Below are positions 50,805 through 59,806 of a stretch of DNA of 64,000 nucleotides, in pieces. Position numbers and translations under genes: made by a program. Source of the stretch: Ruegeria spongiae. Its GTDB lineage: Bacteria > Pseudomonadota > Alphaproteobacteria > Rhodobacterales > Rhodobacteraceae. The notes below the pieces were generated by a model that saw nothing but the letters and a program-made list of their open reading frames with translations, made no database searches and was not told the origin of the DNA. The first letter of the stretch is position 1. Each line of letters opens with the position of its first letter. The DNA lies in assembly GCF_023502395.1 (NCBI RefSeq), contig NZ_JAMFMB010000004.1, positions 62,001-126,000 on the forward strand. The letters run 5' to 3'.

Positions 50805-51833
50805 CTAGTCGAAGGTCCCCGCAACCCGGCCTAACAGCATAAAGGCCCGCGCGGTGCGAGTGTCGCTCAGGGCTGAGATTTCCGCGTCGCTTGCATCCGG
50901 CTCAAACTCGGTGAACATCTGGTCAAAGCGGCGCAGGAAGTGATGCGCAGCGTCGCGAAAGATCGGGTCCTGCTTCATCCGCCCCGAGGTCAGCGCCAGT
51001 GACGAGCGGTCGCGCACACCACCCAGCGACGCCACCGCGCGACCCCGTGTGCCCTGCGCAAACTGTCGCCAGATTTCAGGCCTGGCCATGTCGGGGCGCA
51101 GATCATCCATATAGATACCTTCCTGGCTGAGCAGGGTCAGAACATCCTGCGCAGCCTGGATCAGTTGAGCGGATTGACGGTTTTTCAACGCCCGTCGCAG
51201 CGCGGAGAAACCTGCCGTGTCGTCGGCGCTTTCGGGGAAGTTCAGCGCGTGGATGAAATCCCCGCGCGGCAGTGGTGGGCGCAGATCCTCAGGGGAGCTG
51301 CCAAGGGCCAGCGTCGCCTGCTCGTCGGGCTCGGTCGGGGCGGGTTCGGCCTCGGGTTCGGGCTCGGTCGGGTCCGAGGCCCGCCGCTTGGTCGAGAAGG
51401 TCGCCAGCGTGGATTCGGTTTTCTTGGCGGTCTTGACGATTTCATCCAGCTTGCGCGTCACGGACGGCTCGGAACTGATCGCCGCATTCTGCTGCTGGCT
51501 GACATAGGCGTTGCGGATCGCGTCGATCGCGGCCTGCAGGCGCTGGCTTTCCTCGCGCATCACCCGGCTTGCCCGTGCCGCCATCGCGGCCACCCAGATC
51601 ATTGCCACCGGCATGAAAATCGCCAGCATGGTGACAAACATGCTGACGCCGCCAGCGTTGGCCCCGTCCACCGGCACGACCACAAAGAAGATCACCGAGA
51701 TCGTCAGCCAGGCGATGCTGAGTGCAAGCGCGGCAATCTCGATCCCCGAAACCGAGGGCCGCTGCGGCGGTCGGTCATAAATCCCCAGTGGGGTGGGACG
51801 TGACGTTTTAGCGCCGGGTGTCTTGCCGGTCAT
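50805..51833 (-). CDS. two-helix membrane protein with coiled coil, unknown function
   Basis: A 342-residue protein. The N-terminal ~30 residues are cytoplasm-like, followed by two hydrophobic helices (about 32-53 and 62-87) and a helical stretch EESQRLQAAIDAIRNAYVSQQQ. An acidic, Pro/Glu-rich linker (about 150-175) leads to a C-terminal helical domain with GFSALRRALKNRQSAQLIQAAQDVLTLLSQEGIYMDDL. It lies 12 bp downstream of greA on the same strand and is probably cotranscribed. Homologues probably occur in related genomes, but no role is known. Confidence 0.7.
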   Translation of the reverse strand: MTGKTPGAKTSRPTPLGIYDRPPQRPSVSGIEIAALALSIAWLTISVIFFVVVPVDGANAGGVSMFVTMLAIFMPVAMIWVAAMAARASRVMREESQRLQAAIDAIRNAYVSQQQNAAISSEPSVTRKLDEIVKTAKKTESTLATFSTKRRASDPTEPEPEAEPAPTEPDEQATLALGSSPEDLRPPLPRGDFIHALNFPESADDTAGFSALRRALKNRQSAQLIQAAQDVLTLLSQEGIYMDDLRPDMARPEIWRQFAQGTRGRAVASLGGVRDRSSLALTSGRMKQDPIFRDAAHHFLRRFDQMFTEFEPDASDAEISALSDTRTARAFMLLGRVAGTFD

Positions 51834-51845
51834 GGGATCGCTCCG

Positions 51846-52316
51846 TCAGGCGTAGGCGACTTTGAGAACCTCGTAGGCCCGCTCGCCGCCCGGGGTGCGG
51901 ACCTCGACACTGTCGCCCTCTTCCTTGCCGATCAGTGCGCGGGCGATGGGCGATTTGACGTTCAGCAGACCGGCCTCGATATTGGCCTCATGCTCGCCGA
52001 CGATCTGCCAGGTCTTTTCCTCGTCGGTGTCTTCGTCGACCAGTGTCACCGTGGCGCCGAACTTGATCGCGCCGTTCAGCTTGGCCGGGTCGATCACATC
52101 GGCAAGCGAGAGCACCCCTTCCAGCTCCTTGATGCGGCCCTCGATAAAGGACTGCTTTTCGCGCGCGGAATGGTATTCGGCATTCTCCGACAGGTCGCCA
52201 TGTTCGCGGGCTTCGGCGATGGCTTTGATGATGGCCGGACGCTCAACGGATTTGAGCTGCTTGAGTTCACTTTCCAGCGCGGCGAACCCGGCTGGTGTCA
52301 TCGGGATTTTTTCCAT
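51846..52316 (-). CDS. greA: transcription elongation factor GreA
   Basis: GreA rescues backtracked RNA polymerase by stimulating transcript cleavage. The N-terminal coiled coil has [29 protein letters not shown] near residues 30-60, with the acidic tip D/E residues, and the C-terminal FKBP-like domain has the VGEHEADIEAG-type segment and [18 protein letters not shown] near residue 120. Length 156 is normal. It starts at ATG 52316. Confidence 0.96.
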   Translation of the reverse strand: MEKIPMTPAGFAALESELKQLKSVERPAIIKAIAEAREHGDLSENAEYHSAREKQSFIEGRIKELEGVLSLADVIDPAKLNGAIKFGATVTLVDEDTDEEKTWQIVGEHEANIEAGLLNVKSPIARALIGKEEGDSVEVRTPGGERAYEVLKVAYA

Positions 52317-52345
52317 GGTCGTCTTGCCCGCACACTACAAATTGA

Positions 52346-52376
52346 GTCGCCCCGTCGCGCAGAGCGCCGGGGCGAC
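52346..52376 (-). terminator. hairpin between VOC gene and greA
   Basis: GTCGCCCC and GGGGCGAC are perfect 8-base arms, with GCGC-AGA-GCGC extending the stem inside. On the minus strand it comes 80 bp past the VOC-protein stop and 30 bp before the greA start. The following TCAATTTG is only weakly T-rich, so this may be a terminator or an attenuator-like stem in the greA leader. Confidence 0.5.
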
Positions 52377-52455
52377 AGAAAGGGTCGGCGTTTACCTGAC
52401 CCAAACCGGGGGTGGATTGCAAGGGCGCAATGCCCGGTTGCGGGCGGATTGCAGC

Positions 52456-52836
52456 CTATTTGTAGGACACGACCTCAAATTCGACGCCGTTGTCATCGTC
52501 GAAATAGAACCGGTTGCCCGGCTCGTAATCGGCGTGGTTTTTGGGGGCGAACCCTGCGGCGATAACGCGCGTCTCGATCGCTTCCAGATCGTCGACGACG
52601 ATGCCCACATGGTTCAGCCCGCCGATCACGTCATAGCTGCGCTCGCCGGATGGCGACGCGCTGGGCGGGGTATAAAGCGCCAGATAGCTCGATCCGGTGC
52701 CGACATGCACCGTATATCCGCTGTCCATCGCCGCGCCCTCCCAGCGGATTTTCCAGCCAAACACGGCCTCCATCCATGCGGCGGTGGCCTTTGGGTCGGC
52801 GACGGTGAAATTGGTGTGTTCAAGCGTGGCGGTCAT
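52456..52836 (-). CDS. VOC-superfamily (glyoxalase/bleomycin-resistance) protein
   Basis: A 126-residue vicinal-oxygen-chelate protein with two beta-alpha-beta repeats. LEHTNFTVADPKATAAWMEAVFGWKIRWEG starts the first repeat; LNHVGIVVDDLEAIETRV starts the second, with FYFDDDNGVEFEVV at the end carrying the conserved Glu. The conserved His residues of the family (EHTNF, NHVGI) are present. ATG at 52836 follows AGGAG. It is transcribed away from soxR from a promoter that contains a SoxR-box-like dyad, so it is probably a redox- or xenobiotic-response enzyme. Confidence 0.88.
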   Translation of the reverse strand: MTATLEHTNFTVADPKATAAWMEAVFGWKIRWEGAAMDSGYTVHVGTGSSYLALYTPPSASPSGERSYDVIGGLNHVGIVVDDLEAIETRVIAAGFAPKNHADYEPGNRFYFDDDNGVEFEVVSYK

Positions 52837-52870
52837 CTGCGGACTCCTATGAATTTCATTGCCACGGTCC

Positions 52871-52901
52871 ACAATAATTTCTAAACCTAACTTTAGGTCA
52901 A
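52871..52901 (-). promoter_or_regulatory. SoxR-type promoter with 19-bp spacer and SoxR box (52880-52897)
   Basis: On the minus strand: -35 TTGACC (52901-52896), a 19-bp spacer, and -10 TATTGT (52876-52871). The spacer contains the imperfect dyad CCTAAAGTTAGGTTTAGA. This layout matches the E. coli soxS promoter (TTTACC, dyad CCTCAAGTTAACTTGAGG, TATACT), where SoxR untwists an over-long spacer. It would drive the VOC gene starting at 52836. The divergent soxR gene starts 19 bp on the other side. Confidence 0.75.
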
Positions 52902-52919
52902 GCAAATTTGAGGAGCAAA

Positions 52920-53375
52920 ATGGCAGTATCAGAAGGGTTGCCGATCGGAGCGCTTGCCGGGCGGACCGGGCTCGCCGTATCGGCCATTCGCTATTACGAG
53001 GCGCAGGGCCTGCTGAAACCCTGGCGCAATGCCGGCGGGCAGCGGCGCTATCAGCGCGCCGATATCCGCAGGCTCAGCTTCATCATGATCGCACAGCAAT
53101 TCGGTCTGTCACTGCCCGACATTCGCGAGGTTCTGGCAAGCCTGCCCAACAACCGCACCCCAACGCCCAAGGATTGGGCGCGGATCGGGGCCGCGCTGCG
53201 AGGGCATCTCGATGCGCGAATCGATACTTTGCTGCGTTTGCGCGACAATCTGGATGGATGCATTGGTTGCGGATGCCTGAGCCTGCCGAAATGCAAGCTG
53301 TATAACCGTGACGATATCGCGCAAAGCAAGGGAACCGGGCCCAGATATTTGCTTGGGGATCGCCCGGATGTCTGA
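52920..53375 (+). CDS. soxR: redox-sensing transcriptional activator SoxR
   Basis: A 151-residue MerR-family activator. The N-terminal helix-turn-helix reads LPIGALAGRTGLAVSAIRYYEAQGLL (residues about 7-32), and a long dimer helix follows. The [2Fe-2S] motif C-x2-C-x-C-x5-C (CIGCGCLSLPKC) is near residue 120 and senses redox-cycling compounds. ATG at 52920 follows AGGAG at the expected spacing; an in-frame ATG at 52908 is upstream of that RBS. Its probable target is the divergent VOC gene. Confidence 0.94.
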   Translation: MAVSEGLPIGALAGRTGLAVSAIRYYEAQGLLKPWRNAGGQRRYQRADIRRLSFIMIAQQFGLSLPDIREVLASLPNNRTPTPKDWARIGAALRGHLDARIDTLLRLRDNLDGCIGCGCLSLPKCKLYNRDDIAQSKGTGPRYLLGDRPDV

Positions 53376-53500
53376 ATCTGCCGCAATGCAGCGGCATTAC
53401 GCCGTGTTCCGATTGACCAGCAGGTCATTCAACAGGTAATCAGCCTCGAAACAAAGTTGCGCCCGAGGCGCGAGTTCGGACAGGAACCAAGGAGCCTGCT

Positions 53501-55150
53501 ATGGCCGAGATTGAACGCGAAGCGATGGAATATGACGTGGTGATCGTCGGTGCTGGCCCTGCGGGTCTGTCGGCAGCGATACGTCTGAAACAGCTGGATG
53601 CGGACCTGGATGTCGTGGTCCTTGAAAAAGGCTCGGAAGTGGGCGCGCATATCCTGTCCGGTGCGGTGCTTGATCCCTGTGGCCTGGACGCTCTGATCCC
53701 CGACTGGAAAGAAAAAGGCGCGCCGCTGAACGTGCCGGTCGAAAAAGACAATTTCTACATGCTGGGCGAGGCGGGCAAGATCCGCGTGCCGAACTGGCCG
53801 ATGCCGAAGCTGATGAACAACCACGGCAATTACATCGTCTCGATGGGCAATGTCTGCCGCTGGATGGCCGAACAGGCCGAAGAGATGGGCGTCGAGATCT
53901 TCCCAGGCATGGCCTGTTCCGAAGTGGTTTATGGCGACAAGGGCGAAGTGAAGGGCGTGGTGGCTGGCGAGTTCGGCAAGAACCCCGACGGCACGCCGGG
54001 ACCGGGCTATGAGCCGGGCATGGAACTGCACGGCAAATATGTCTTCCTGGGCGAAGGCGTGCGCGGCTCGCTGTCCAAGGAAGTGATCGCCAAATACGAC
54101 CTGTCTGCGGGCAAAGAGCCGCAGAAATACGGCGTCGGCATGAAGGAAATCTGGGAGATCGACCCGGCCAAGCACAAAGAGGGCACGGTCACCCACACCA
54201 TGGGCTGGCCGCTGGGCAGCAATGCCGGGGGCGGCTCGTTCATCTATCACCTGGACAACAATCAGGTCTATGTGGGCTTTGTGGTGCACCTGAACTACAA
54301 GAACCCCTACCTGTTCCCCTACATGGAATTCCAGCGCTTCAAGCACCATCCGATGGTGGCCGAACTGTTGGAGGGCGGCAAGCGCGTTGCCTATGGCGCG
54401 CGGGCGATTACCGAAGGTGGGCTGCAGTCGATGCCCAAGCTGGTTGCGCCCGGTGTGGCGCTGCTGGGCTGTTCGGCGGGTATGGTCAACGTGCCGCGCA
54501 TCAAGGGCAACCACAACGCGATGCTCAGCGGCAAGGCGGCGGCCGAAGCGGCCTATGACGCGATCAAGGCAGAGCGGTCGGGAGACGAACTGTCGGCCTA
54601 TGAGACCGACGTACGCGATGGCGCGATCGGCAAGGACCTCAAGAAGGTGCGCAACGTCAAGCCGATGTGGTCGAAATGGGGCCTGCTGCCCTCGCTGGCG
54701 CTGGGTGGGCTGGACATGTGGACCAACACCGCCGGGTTCACGTTCTTCGGAACGCTCAAGCATGGCAAGAACGACGCAGAAGCCACCGAAGAGGCCAGCA
54801 AGCACAAGCCGATCGACTATCCCAAGCCCGACGGCAAGCTGTCCTTCGACCGGTTGACCAACGTATCGTTCGCGATGACCAACCATGAGGAAAGCCAGCC
54901 CTGCCACCTGCAGCTGGCCGATCCGAATATTCCGCTGGCAGTCAACCTGCCGAAATTCGCGGAACCGGCGCAGCGCTACTGTCCGGCAGGGGTCTATGAG
55001 GTCGTCGAGGAAGAGGGCAAGGACGCGCGCTTTGTGATCAACTTCCAGAACTGCGTTCACTGCAAGACCTGCGACATCAAGGACCCGAGCCAGAACATCA
55101 ACTGGGTGACACCGCAGGGTGGCGACGGACCGAACTATCCCAATATGTAG
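53501..55150 (+). CDS. electron transfer flavoprotein-ubiquinone oxidoreductase
   Basis: ETF-QO takes electrons from electron transfer flavoprotein, reduced by acyl-CoA dehydrogenases, into ubiquinone. The 549 residues start with an FAD-binding VVIVGAGPAGLSAAIRLKQ (about residues 12-30), a membrane-association region in the middle (about 270-320), and a C-terminal [4Fe-4S] domain with YCPAGVYEV and CVHCKTCDIKDP (near 510-525). The first Cys of that domain lies in the YCPAGVYEV segment. ATG at 53501 follows AAGGAG. A hairpin terminator follows the stop by 12 bp. Confidence 0.96.
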   Translation: MAEIEREAMEYDVVIVGAGPAGLSAAIRLKQLDADLDVVVLEKGSEVGAHILSGAVLDPCGLDALIPDWKEKGAPLNVPVEKDNFYMLGEAGKIRVPNWPMPKLMNNHGNYIVSMGNVCRWMAEQAEEMGVEIFPGMACSEVVYGDKGEVKGVVAGEFGKNPDGTPGPGYEPGMELHGKYVFLGEGVRGSLSKEVIAKYDLSAGKEPQKYGVGMKEIWEIDPAKHKEGTVTHTMGWPLGSNAGGGSFIYHLDNNQVYVGFVVHLNYKNPYLFPYMEFQRFKHHPMVAELLEGGKRVAYGARAITEGGLQSMPKLVAPGVALLGCSAGMVNVPRIKGNHNAMLSGKAAAEAAYDAIKAERSGDELSAYETDVRDGAIGKDLKKVRNVKPMWSKWGLLPSLALGGLDMWTNTAGFTFFGTLKHGKNDAEATEEASKHKPIDYPKPDGKLSFDRLTNVSFAMTNHEESQPCHLQLADPNIPLAVNLPKFAEPAQRYCPAGVYEVVEEEGKDARFVINFQNCVHCKTCDIKDPSQNINWVTPQGGDGPNYPNM

Positions 55151-55161
55151 GCAGAAAGCCG

Positions 55162-55196
55162 GGCAATGGCGCGCTCGTGAAGCGCGCGCCATTGCC
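55162..55196 (+). terminator. terminator hairpin after ETF-QO
   Basis: GGCAATGGCGCGC, a 9-base loop and its exact complement GCGCGCCATTGCC make a 13-bp stem, 12 bp past the ETF-QO stop. It is followed by TCTTGCC, a weak T tract. It separates this gene from the TPR-protein gene starting at 55255. Confidence 0.75.
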
Positions 55197-55254
55197 TCTT
55201 GCCTCGCGAAACCTTAACTTGTCTGCCGAACAACGATAAAAGGCAGGCGGTTTC

Positions 55255-56970
55255 GTGTATTCCTTCCTTCGACCGGCGGCAGGTGCCGCCTTTGTGCTGA
55301 CCCTGATGGCATCGCAGGGGCTTCTGGCTGATTCCGGTGCGGGCGCATACCTTGCCGGGCGTCAGGCGGTCTATGAAAAAGACTTCGAGGTTGCCGCGCG
55401 CTACTACAGCCGCGCCTTGTCCGAAGACGTGCAGAACCCCGCATTGATGGAACGGGTCGTCCAGTCGAAACTCGCGCTGGGCGATGTGGATGGCGCACTT
55501 CCCGTGGCGCAGCAGATCGAAGAGGCGGGCCTGCGCAGCCAGTCGGCCCATATGGCCGCCGTTGCCGGGCTGATCGCCGATGAGGATTACGAAACCCTGT
55601 TGGAGCGCGAACCCGAGAAGCTGGGCGTCGGCCCGCTGATTGACGGGTTGCTGGCGGGCTGGGCGCATCTGGGCACCGGTGCCGCCGCAAAGGCGCTTGC
55701 GCAGTTCGACAAGGTGGCGGCGCAGGATGGCCTTCAGGGCTTTGCGCTTTATCACAAGGCGCTGGCACTTGCGTCGGTCGGGGATTTCGAAGGGGCCGAA
55801 GCCCTGTTCGCGGACCATGACGGGCAGTTGACCACCATTTCGCGTCGCGCTGCGATTGCACGGGCCGAGATCCTGTCGCAACTTGACCGCAATAGCGACG
55901 CGCTGGCGATGTTGGCGGACGTATTCGGGGCTCGTACCGATCCCGGCCTGGATCACCTAATCGAACAACTTGAGGCGGGCGAGCGGCTGCCCTTCTCGAT
56001 GGTGCGCAACGCCAAAGAGGGCATGGCCGAGGTGTTTTTCACCATCGGCGCGGCGCTCAATGGCGAGGCTGCGGATGACTATGCGCTGATCTATATCCGC
56101 ACGGCCAGCTATCTGCGCCCCGGCCACATCGATGCGCTGCTGCTGTCGGCCGATCTGCTCGAGGATCTGGGCCAGTTGGATCTGGCGGTCGAGCTATACA
56201 AGAAAGTGCCCTCGGACAGCCCTGACCATCATGCCGCCGAACTGGGCCGTGCCGAGGCATTGCGCCGTTCGGCCAAACCCGATGCGGCGATCGAGGTGTT
56301 GGAGCAGCTCTCGGTCGATTATCCGGATCAGCCGATGGTGTTTTCCTCGCTGGGCGATCTGTTGCGGCAGGAAGAGAAATACGAGGCCGCTGTGGCAGCC
56401 TATGACCGTTCGCTGGACTTGACCGAGGCCGACGATCCGGGGCTTTGGTTCGTGCTCTATGCGCGCGGGATTTCGCATGAGCGGCTCGATCACTGGGAAG
56501 AGGCCGAGGCGGACTTTCGCAAGGCGCTGGACCTGAACCCCGATCAGCCGCAGGTGCTGAACTATCTGGGTTATTCGCTGGTCGAGAAGCAGACCAAACT
56601 GGACGAGGCACTGGATATGATTCAGCGCGCCGTCGCCGGGCGCCCCGATAGCGGGTATATCGTCGACAGCCTGGGCTGGGTCCTGTTCCGCCTGGGCCGC
56701 TATGACGAAGCGGTGGGCCATATGGAGACGGCGGTGGAGCTGATGCCCATCGACCCGGTCGTCAATGACCATCTGGGTGATGTCTATTGGGCCGTGGGCC
56801 GCACACGAGAGGCCGAGTTCCAGTGGAAACGGGCGCTGTCCTTCATCGACCCCGCCGACACCGATGGCGAGGCCGACCCCGAACGCATCCGGCGCAAGAT
56901 CGAGGTCGGTCTGGACGCGGTTCTGTCCGAAGAGGGTGCCAAGCCGCTGCAAGTGGCCAATGACGGTTAG
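55255..56970 (+). CDS. exported TPR-repeat protein
   Basis: A 571-residue protein starting with GTG at 55255, with a signal-peptide-like N-terminus (FLRPAAGAAFVLTLMASQGLLAD). Most of the rest is helical repeats of about 34 residues: for example YLAGRQAVYEKDFEVAARYYSRAL near residue 33, and later EAEADFRKALDLNPDQPQVLNYLGY near residue 422 and GYIVDSLGWVLFRLGRYDEAVGHMETAVEL near residue 467. TPR proteins form protein-protein contacts. The family (FOG:TPR-type exported proteins upstream of ispE) is common in Rhodobacterales, but no role is established. The ispE gene overlaps its 3' end by 11 bp. Confidence 0.85.
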   Translation: MYSFLRPAAGAAFVLTLMASQGLLADSGAGAYLAGRQAVYEKDFEVAARYYSRALSEDVQNPALMERVVQSKLALGDVDGALPVAQQIEEAGLRSQSAHMAAVAGLIADEDYETLLEREPEKLGVGPLIDGLLAGWAHLGTGAAAKALAQFDKVAAQDGLQGFALYHKALALASVGDFEGAEALFADHDGQLTTISRRAAIARAEILSQLDRNSDALAMLADVFGARTDPGLDHLIEQLEAGERLPFSMVRNAKEGMAEVFFTIGAALNGEAADDYALIYIRTASYLRPGHIDALLLSADLLEDLGQLDLAVELYKKVPSDSPDHHAAELGRAEALRRSAKPDAAIEVLEQLSVDYPDQPMVFSSLGDLLRQEEKYEAAVAAYDRSLDLTEADDPGLWFVLYARGISHERLDHWEEAEADFRKALDLNPDQPQVLNYLGYSLVEKQTKLDEALDMIQRAVAGRPDSGYIVDSLGWVLFRLGRYDEAVGHMETAVELMPIDPVVNDHLGDVYWAVGRTREAEFQWKRALSFIDPADTDGEADPERIRRKIEVGLDAVLSEEGAKPLQVANDG

Positions 56971-57781
56971 GGCCTTCGCCCCCGCCAAGATCAACCTGAC
57001 CCTGCATGTGACCGGCCAGCGCGACGACGGCTATCACCTGCTGGATTCGCTGGTCGTGTTTGCGGATATTGGCGATTATCTGGAATTCATCCCCGGACCG
57101 GCGCTGTCCATCACTGTCACTGGTGAACACGCCGAGGGTGTCCCGGCGGATACACGCAACCTGGTCTGGCAGGCGGCGCAGGCAGCCAGTTGGACGGGAG
57201 AGGTGCGTCTGGACAAGGTTCTGCCGCATGGCGCGGGGATCGGGGGCGGTTCGTCGGATGCGGCCACGACCTTGCGGGTCTTGTCTGAACTCGGGGCCGA
57301 AATCCCGTATGAACTGCCCGCGTCGCTGGGGGCGGACGTCCCGGTCTGCATGGCGGCAAAGGCCGCGCGGATGCAGGGAATTGGCGAACAGATCACGCCC
57401 GTCAGACTGCCACCCCTGCCGGCGGTGCTGGTCAATCCGGGGGTGCCGGTGCCCACAGGCGCGGTGTTCGCGGCCCTCGCCTCACGCGAGAACCCGGCAA
57501 TGGTGACTGATCTACCGAAGTTTGAAACAGTCGAAGAATGCGCCTTTTTGCTTGGCACTCAACGCAACGATCTGGAAAAACCGGCTGTGGGCATAGCGCC
57601 CGAAATCGCGCTGGTTCTTGATGAGCTGAGCGCGACCACCGGTGCCCTGCTGGCACGCATGTCCGGTTCCGGATCAACCTGCTTTGCGCTCTATCCCACC
57701 AAGAAGGCCGCCCATTTCGCAGCCCATGAGATCGGCGCGGCGCATCCCGGCTGGTGGTGCCGCGCGGTTGAACTCAGTTGA
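56960..57781 (+). CDS. ispE: 4-diphosphocytidyl-2-C-methyl-D-erythritol kinase
   Basis: IspE phosphorylates CDP-methylerythritol in the MEP route to isoprenoids (and so to quinone side chains). The GHMP-kinase features are the N-terminal FAPAKINLTLHVTGQRDDGYH (about residues 5-25), the ATP loop LPHGAGIGGGSSDAATTLR near residue 86, and the C-terminal MSGSGSTCFALY near residue 232. Length 273 is normal. ATG at 56960 sits inside the end of the TPR gene. It converges with the polyprenyl synthase gene with an 8 bp overlap of 3' ends. Confidence 0.95.
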   Translation: MTVRAFAPAKINLTLHVTGQRDDGYHLLDSLVVFADIGDYLEFIPGPALSITVTGEHAEGVPADTRNLVWQAAQAASWTGEVRLDKVLPHGAGIGGGSSDAATTLRVLSELGAEIPYELPASLGADVPVCMAAKAARMQGIGEQITPVRLPPLPAVLVNPGVPVPTGAVFAALASRENPAMVTDLPKFETVEECAFLLGTQRNDLEKPAVGIAPEIALVLDELSATTGALLARMSGSGSTCFALYPTKKAAHFAAHEIGAAHPGWWCRAVELS

Positions 57782-58799
57782 GCCGCGAGACCACGTAGTC
57801 GGTCAGATCGCTCAGCAAGTGGCGGATTTCGCAATCCGGCAACACGTCCAGCGCAGCCTTGGCCTTGTCTGCCCAGCGGTTTGCATCCGCGCGCGTAGCC
57901 TCAAGCGTGCCGTATTTGCCCATCAGCGCCAGCGCATGCTCCAGATCGCCCTCTGACTGACGGCCCCGTTCGATGGTGCGCTGCCAGAAGGCGCGTTCCT
58001 CTTGGGTGGCTTGCGCCACGGCCTTGATCACCGGCAGGGTCAGCTTGCGTTCGCGGAAATCGTCCCCGACATTCTTGCCGGTCGCTGCGGCATCGCCCTG
58101 ATAGTCCAGCAGATCGTCGGCGATCTGGAAGGCCACGCCCAACGCATCGCCGAAGTCGAAAAGCGCCTGCACCTGCGCTTCCGACGCGCCCGAAATCACG
58201 CCGCCCACCTCGGTCGCAGCCGAGAACAGCGCCGCGGTCTTGCCGCGCACCACCTGCAGATAGACCTCTTCGCTGGTGGCCAGATTGCTGGCCGCGGTCA
58301 TCTGCAGCACCTCGCCCTCGGCGATGGTCGCGGCCGCATTGGCCAGAATGTCCAGAACCCGCAGAGACTCGGTTTCAACCATCAACTGGAAACTGCGCGC
58401 AAACAGGTAATCGCCCACCAGAACCGAGCTTTTGTTATCCCACAGAAGATTGGCGGTCGGGCGTCCGCGCCGCTGGCCGCTTTCGTCGACCACATCGTCA
58501 TGCAGCAGGGTCGCGGTATGGATGAACTCCACCGTTGCGGCCAGCTTGATATGATGGTCGCCGGGATAGTCAAACAGCCGTGCAGCCGCCAGCGTCAGCA
58601 TCGGTCGCAGACGCTTGCCGCCCGCTTCGACCAGATGCGCGGTGACCTCGGGGATGCGCGGCGCATGACGCGACGCCATCCGCGCCCGAATAAGGGTGTT
58701 CACCCCCTCCAATTCGGTTTCCAACAATTCGGCCAACCGCTCATGCGGTTTAGAGATAGTGGCGCTGTCCATCACACCCCCGTTTGCAAGGCTCGACAT
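57774..58799 (-). CDS. polyprenyl (octa/decaprenyl) diphosphate synthase
   Basis: A long-chain trans-prenyltransferase making the ubiquinone side chain, the donor for UbiA. The 341 residues contain GGKRLRPML near residue 62, the first Asp-rich motif LLHDDVVDESGQRRG near residue 99, the second QIADDLLDYQGD near residue 227, and AALFSAATEVGG in between. ATG at 58799 follows AAGGCGAG; an inner ATG at 58772 (MDSATIS) is possible. Chain length (C40 or C50) cannot be told from sequence alone. Confidence 0.92.
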   Translation of the reverse strand: MSSLANGGVMDSATISKPHERLAELLETELEGVNTLIRARMASRHAPRIPEVTAHLVEAGGKRLRPMLTLAAARLFDYPGDHHIKLAATVEFIHTATLLHDDVVDESGQRRGRPTANLLWDNKSSVLVGDYLFARSFQLMVETESLRVLDILANAAATIAEGEVLQMTAASNLATSEEVYLQVVRGKTAALFSAATEVGGVISGASEAQVQALFDFGDALGVAFQIADDLLDYQGDAAATGKNVGDDFRERKLTLPVIKAVAQATQEERAFWQRTIERGRQSEGDLEHALALMGKYGTLEATRADANRWADKAKAALDVLPDCEIRHLLSDLTDYVVSRLN

Positions 58800-58829
58800 T
58801 GGTCTCGCCTTGCCCTTACATCCTGCTCT

Positions 58830-59045
58830 ATGAAAGAACTTCTGCGCAGCACCGATCCGACCATCATGGCATTCGCAACCGCCCTTCTTGAGGGCGAGGG
58901 TATAGACTGCTTTCAGATGGACGTAAACATGAGCATCCTCGAAGGTGGCATCGGAATTTTCCCGCGCCGGATGATGGTGCGCGAGGCGGATTACGATCGC
59001 GCTATCCGGGTGATGCAGGACAACGACATCCCGCTGGGAAAATGA
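58830..59045 (+). CDS. DUF2007-type small protein
   Basis: A 71-residue protein: MKELLRSTDPTIMAFATALLEGEGIDCFQMDVNMS then FPRRMMVREADYDRAIRVMQD. This is the pattern of DUF2007 (putative signal-transducing proteins), small alpha/beta domains that fold as a compact unit. The stop overlaps the methyltransferase start by 4 bp, so it may regulate or accompany that enzyme. Function unknown. Confidence 0.85.
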   Translation: MKELLRSTDPTIMAFATALLEGEGIDCFQMDVNMSILEGGIGIFPRRMMVREADYDRAIRVMQDNDIPLGK

Positions 59046-59806
59046 CCCGTTTCACCGAGCAGGAGCTGAGCTGCGACGCCTTTCTGGGTGGAAAATTACA
59101 TCTTTTTCAACCACTTAAGGGCTATCGCGCAGGTGTTGATCCGGTGTTTCTTGCGGCCAGCGTCCCGGCGCGGCCGGGACAGGCGGTTCTTGAACTGGGC
59201 TGCGGGGCGGGGGCGGCGATTCTTTCGTTGGCCGCAAGGGTGCCCGATCTGGGGCTTTGCGGTGTCGAAATTCAGCCCGCCTATGCCGACCTAGCGCGGC
59301 GCAATGCCGCGTATAACCACCGCGCGCTTGAGGTGGTCGAGGGGGATCTGTCCACGCTGCCCGCCAACCTGCGGGAACGCCAGTTTGACCATGTGCTCGC
59401 CAACCCGCCCTATTTCCGCGACGGGGCCCACAGCCCTGCGCGTGACGCGGGTCGCCGCAGGGCGCTGGGGGAAGAAACGCCGCTCACGCTCTGGATCGAT
59501 ACAGCCGCGCGTCGTCTGATATCGCGCGGGTATCTGCATATGATTCAACGGGTTGAGCGGTTGCCGGACATGGTGTCCGCCTGCGGGGGCCGGTTGGGAT
59601 CGCTTGAGGTATTGCCGCTGGCTGCCCGCACCGGTCGGCCCCCCGATCTGATCATCCTACGTGCCCGTAAGGGGGGCAGGGCCGATTTCCGCTTGCACGC
59701 CCCGCTGATTCTGCACGCGGGTGACCGGCATGAGCGCGACGGCGAAAGCTACCGCCCCGAGATACAGGATGTGCTGCGCAACGGCGCCGCCTTGCGCTGG
59801 CCATAG
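59042..59806 (+). CDS. tRNA1(Val) adenine-N6 methyltransferase-like (TrmN6 family)
   Basis: A 254-residue SAM-dependent methyltransferase. The SAM-binding motif VLELGCGAGAAILSLA is near residue 51, then CGVEIQPAYADLARRNA, and the N6-adenine catalytic motif LANPPYFRD near residue 119 (NPPY). The N-terminal FLGGKLHLFQPLKGYRAGVDPVFLAA is the TrmN6/YfiC signature. E. coli YfiC methylates A37 of tRNA-Val1. The stop is not followed by a close gene (112 bp to the next). Confidence 0.88.
   Translation: MTRFTEQELSCDAFLGGKLHLFQPLKGYRAGVDPVFLAASVPARPGQAVLELGCGAGAAILSLAARVPDLGLCGVEIQPAYADLARRNAAYNHRALEVVEGDLSTLPANLRERQFDHVLANPPYFRDGAHSPARDAGRRRALGEETPLTLWIDTAARRLISRGYLHMIQRVERLPDMVSACGGRLGSLEVLPLAARTGRPPDLIILRARKGGRADFRLHAPLILHAGDRHERDGESYRPEIQDVLRNGAALRWP

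Noticed and set aside
53429-55192. Long open frame opposite ETF-QO
   Set aside because: Antisense to a confidently identified gene with no similarity of its own.
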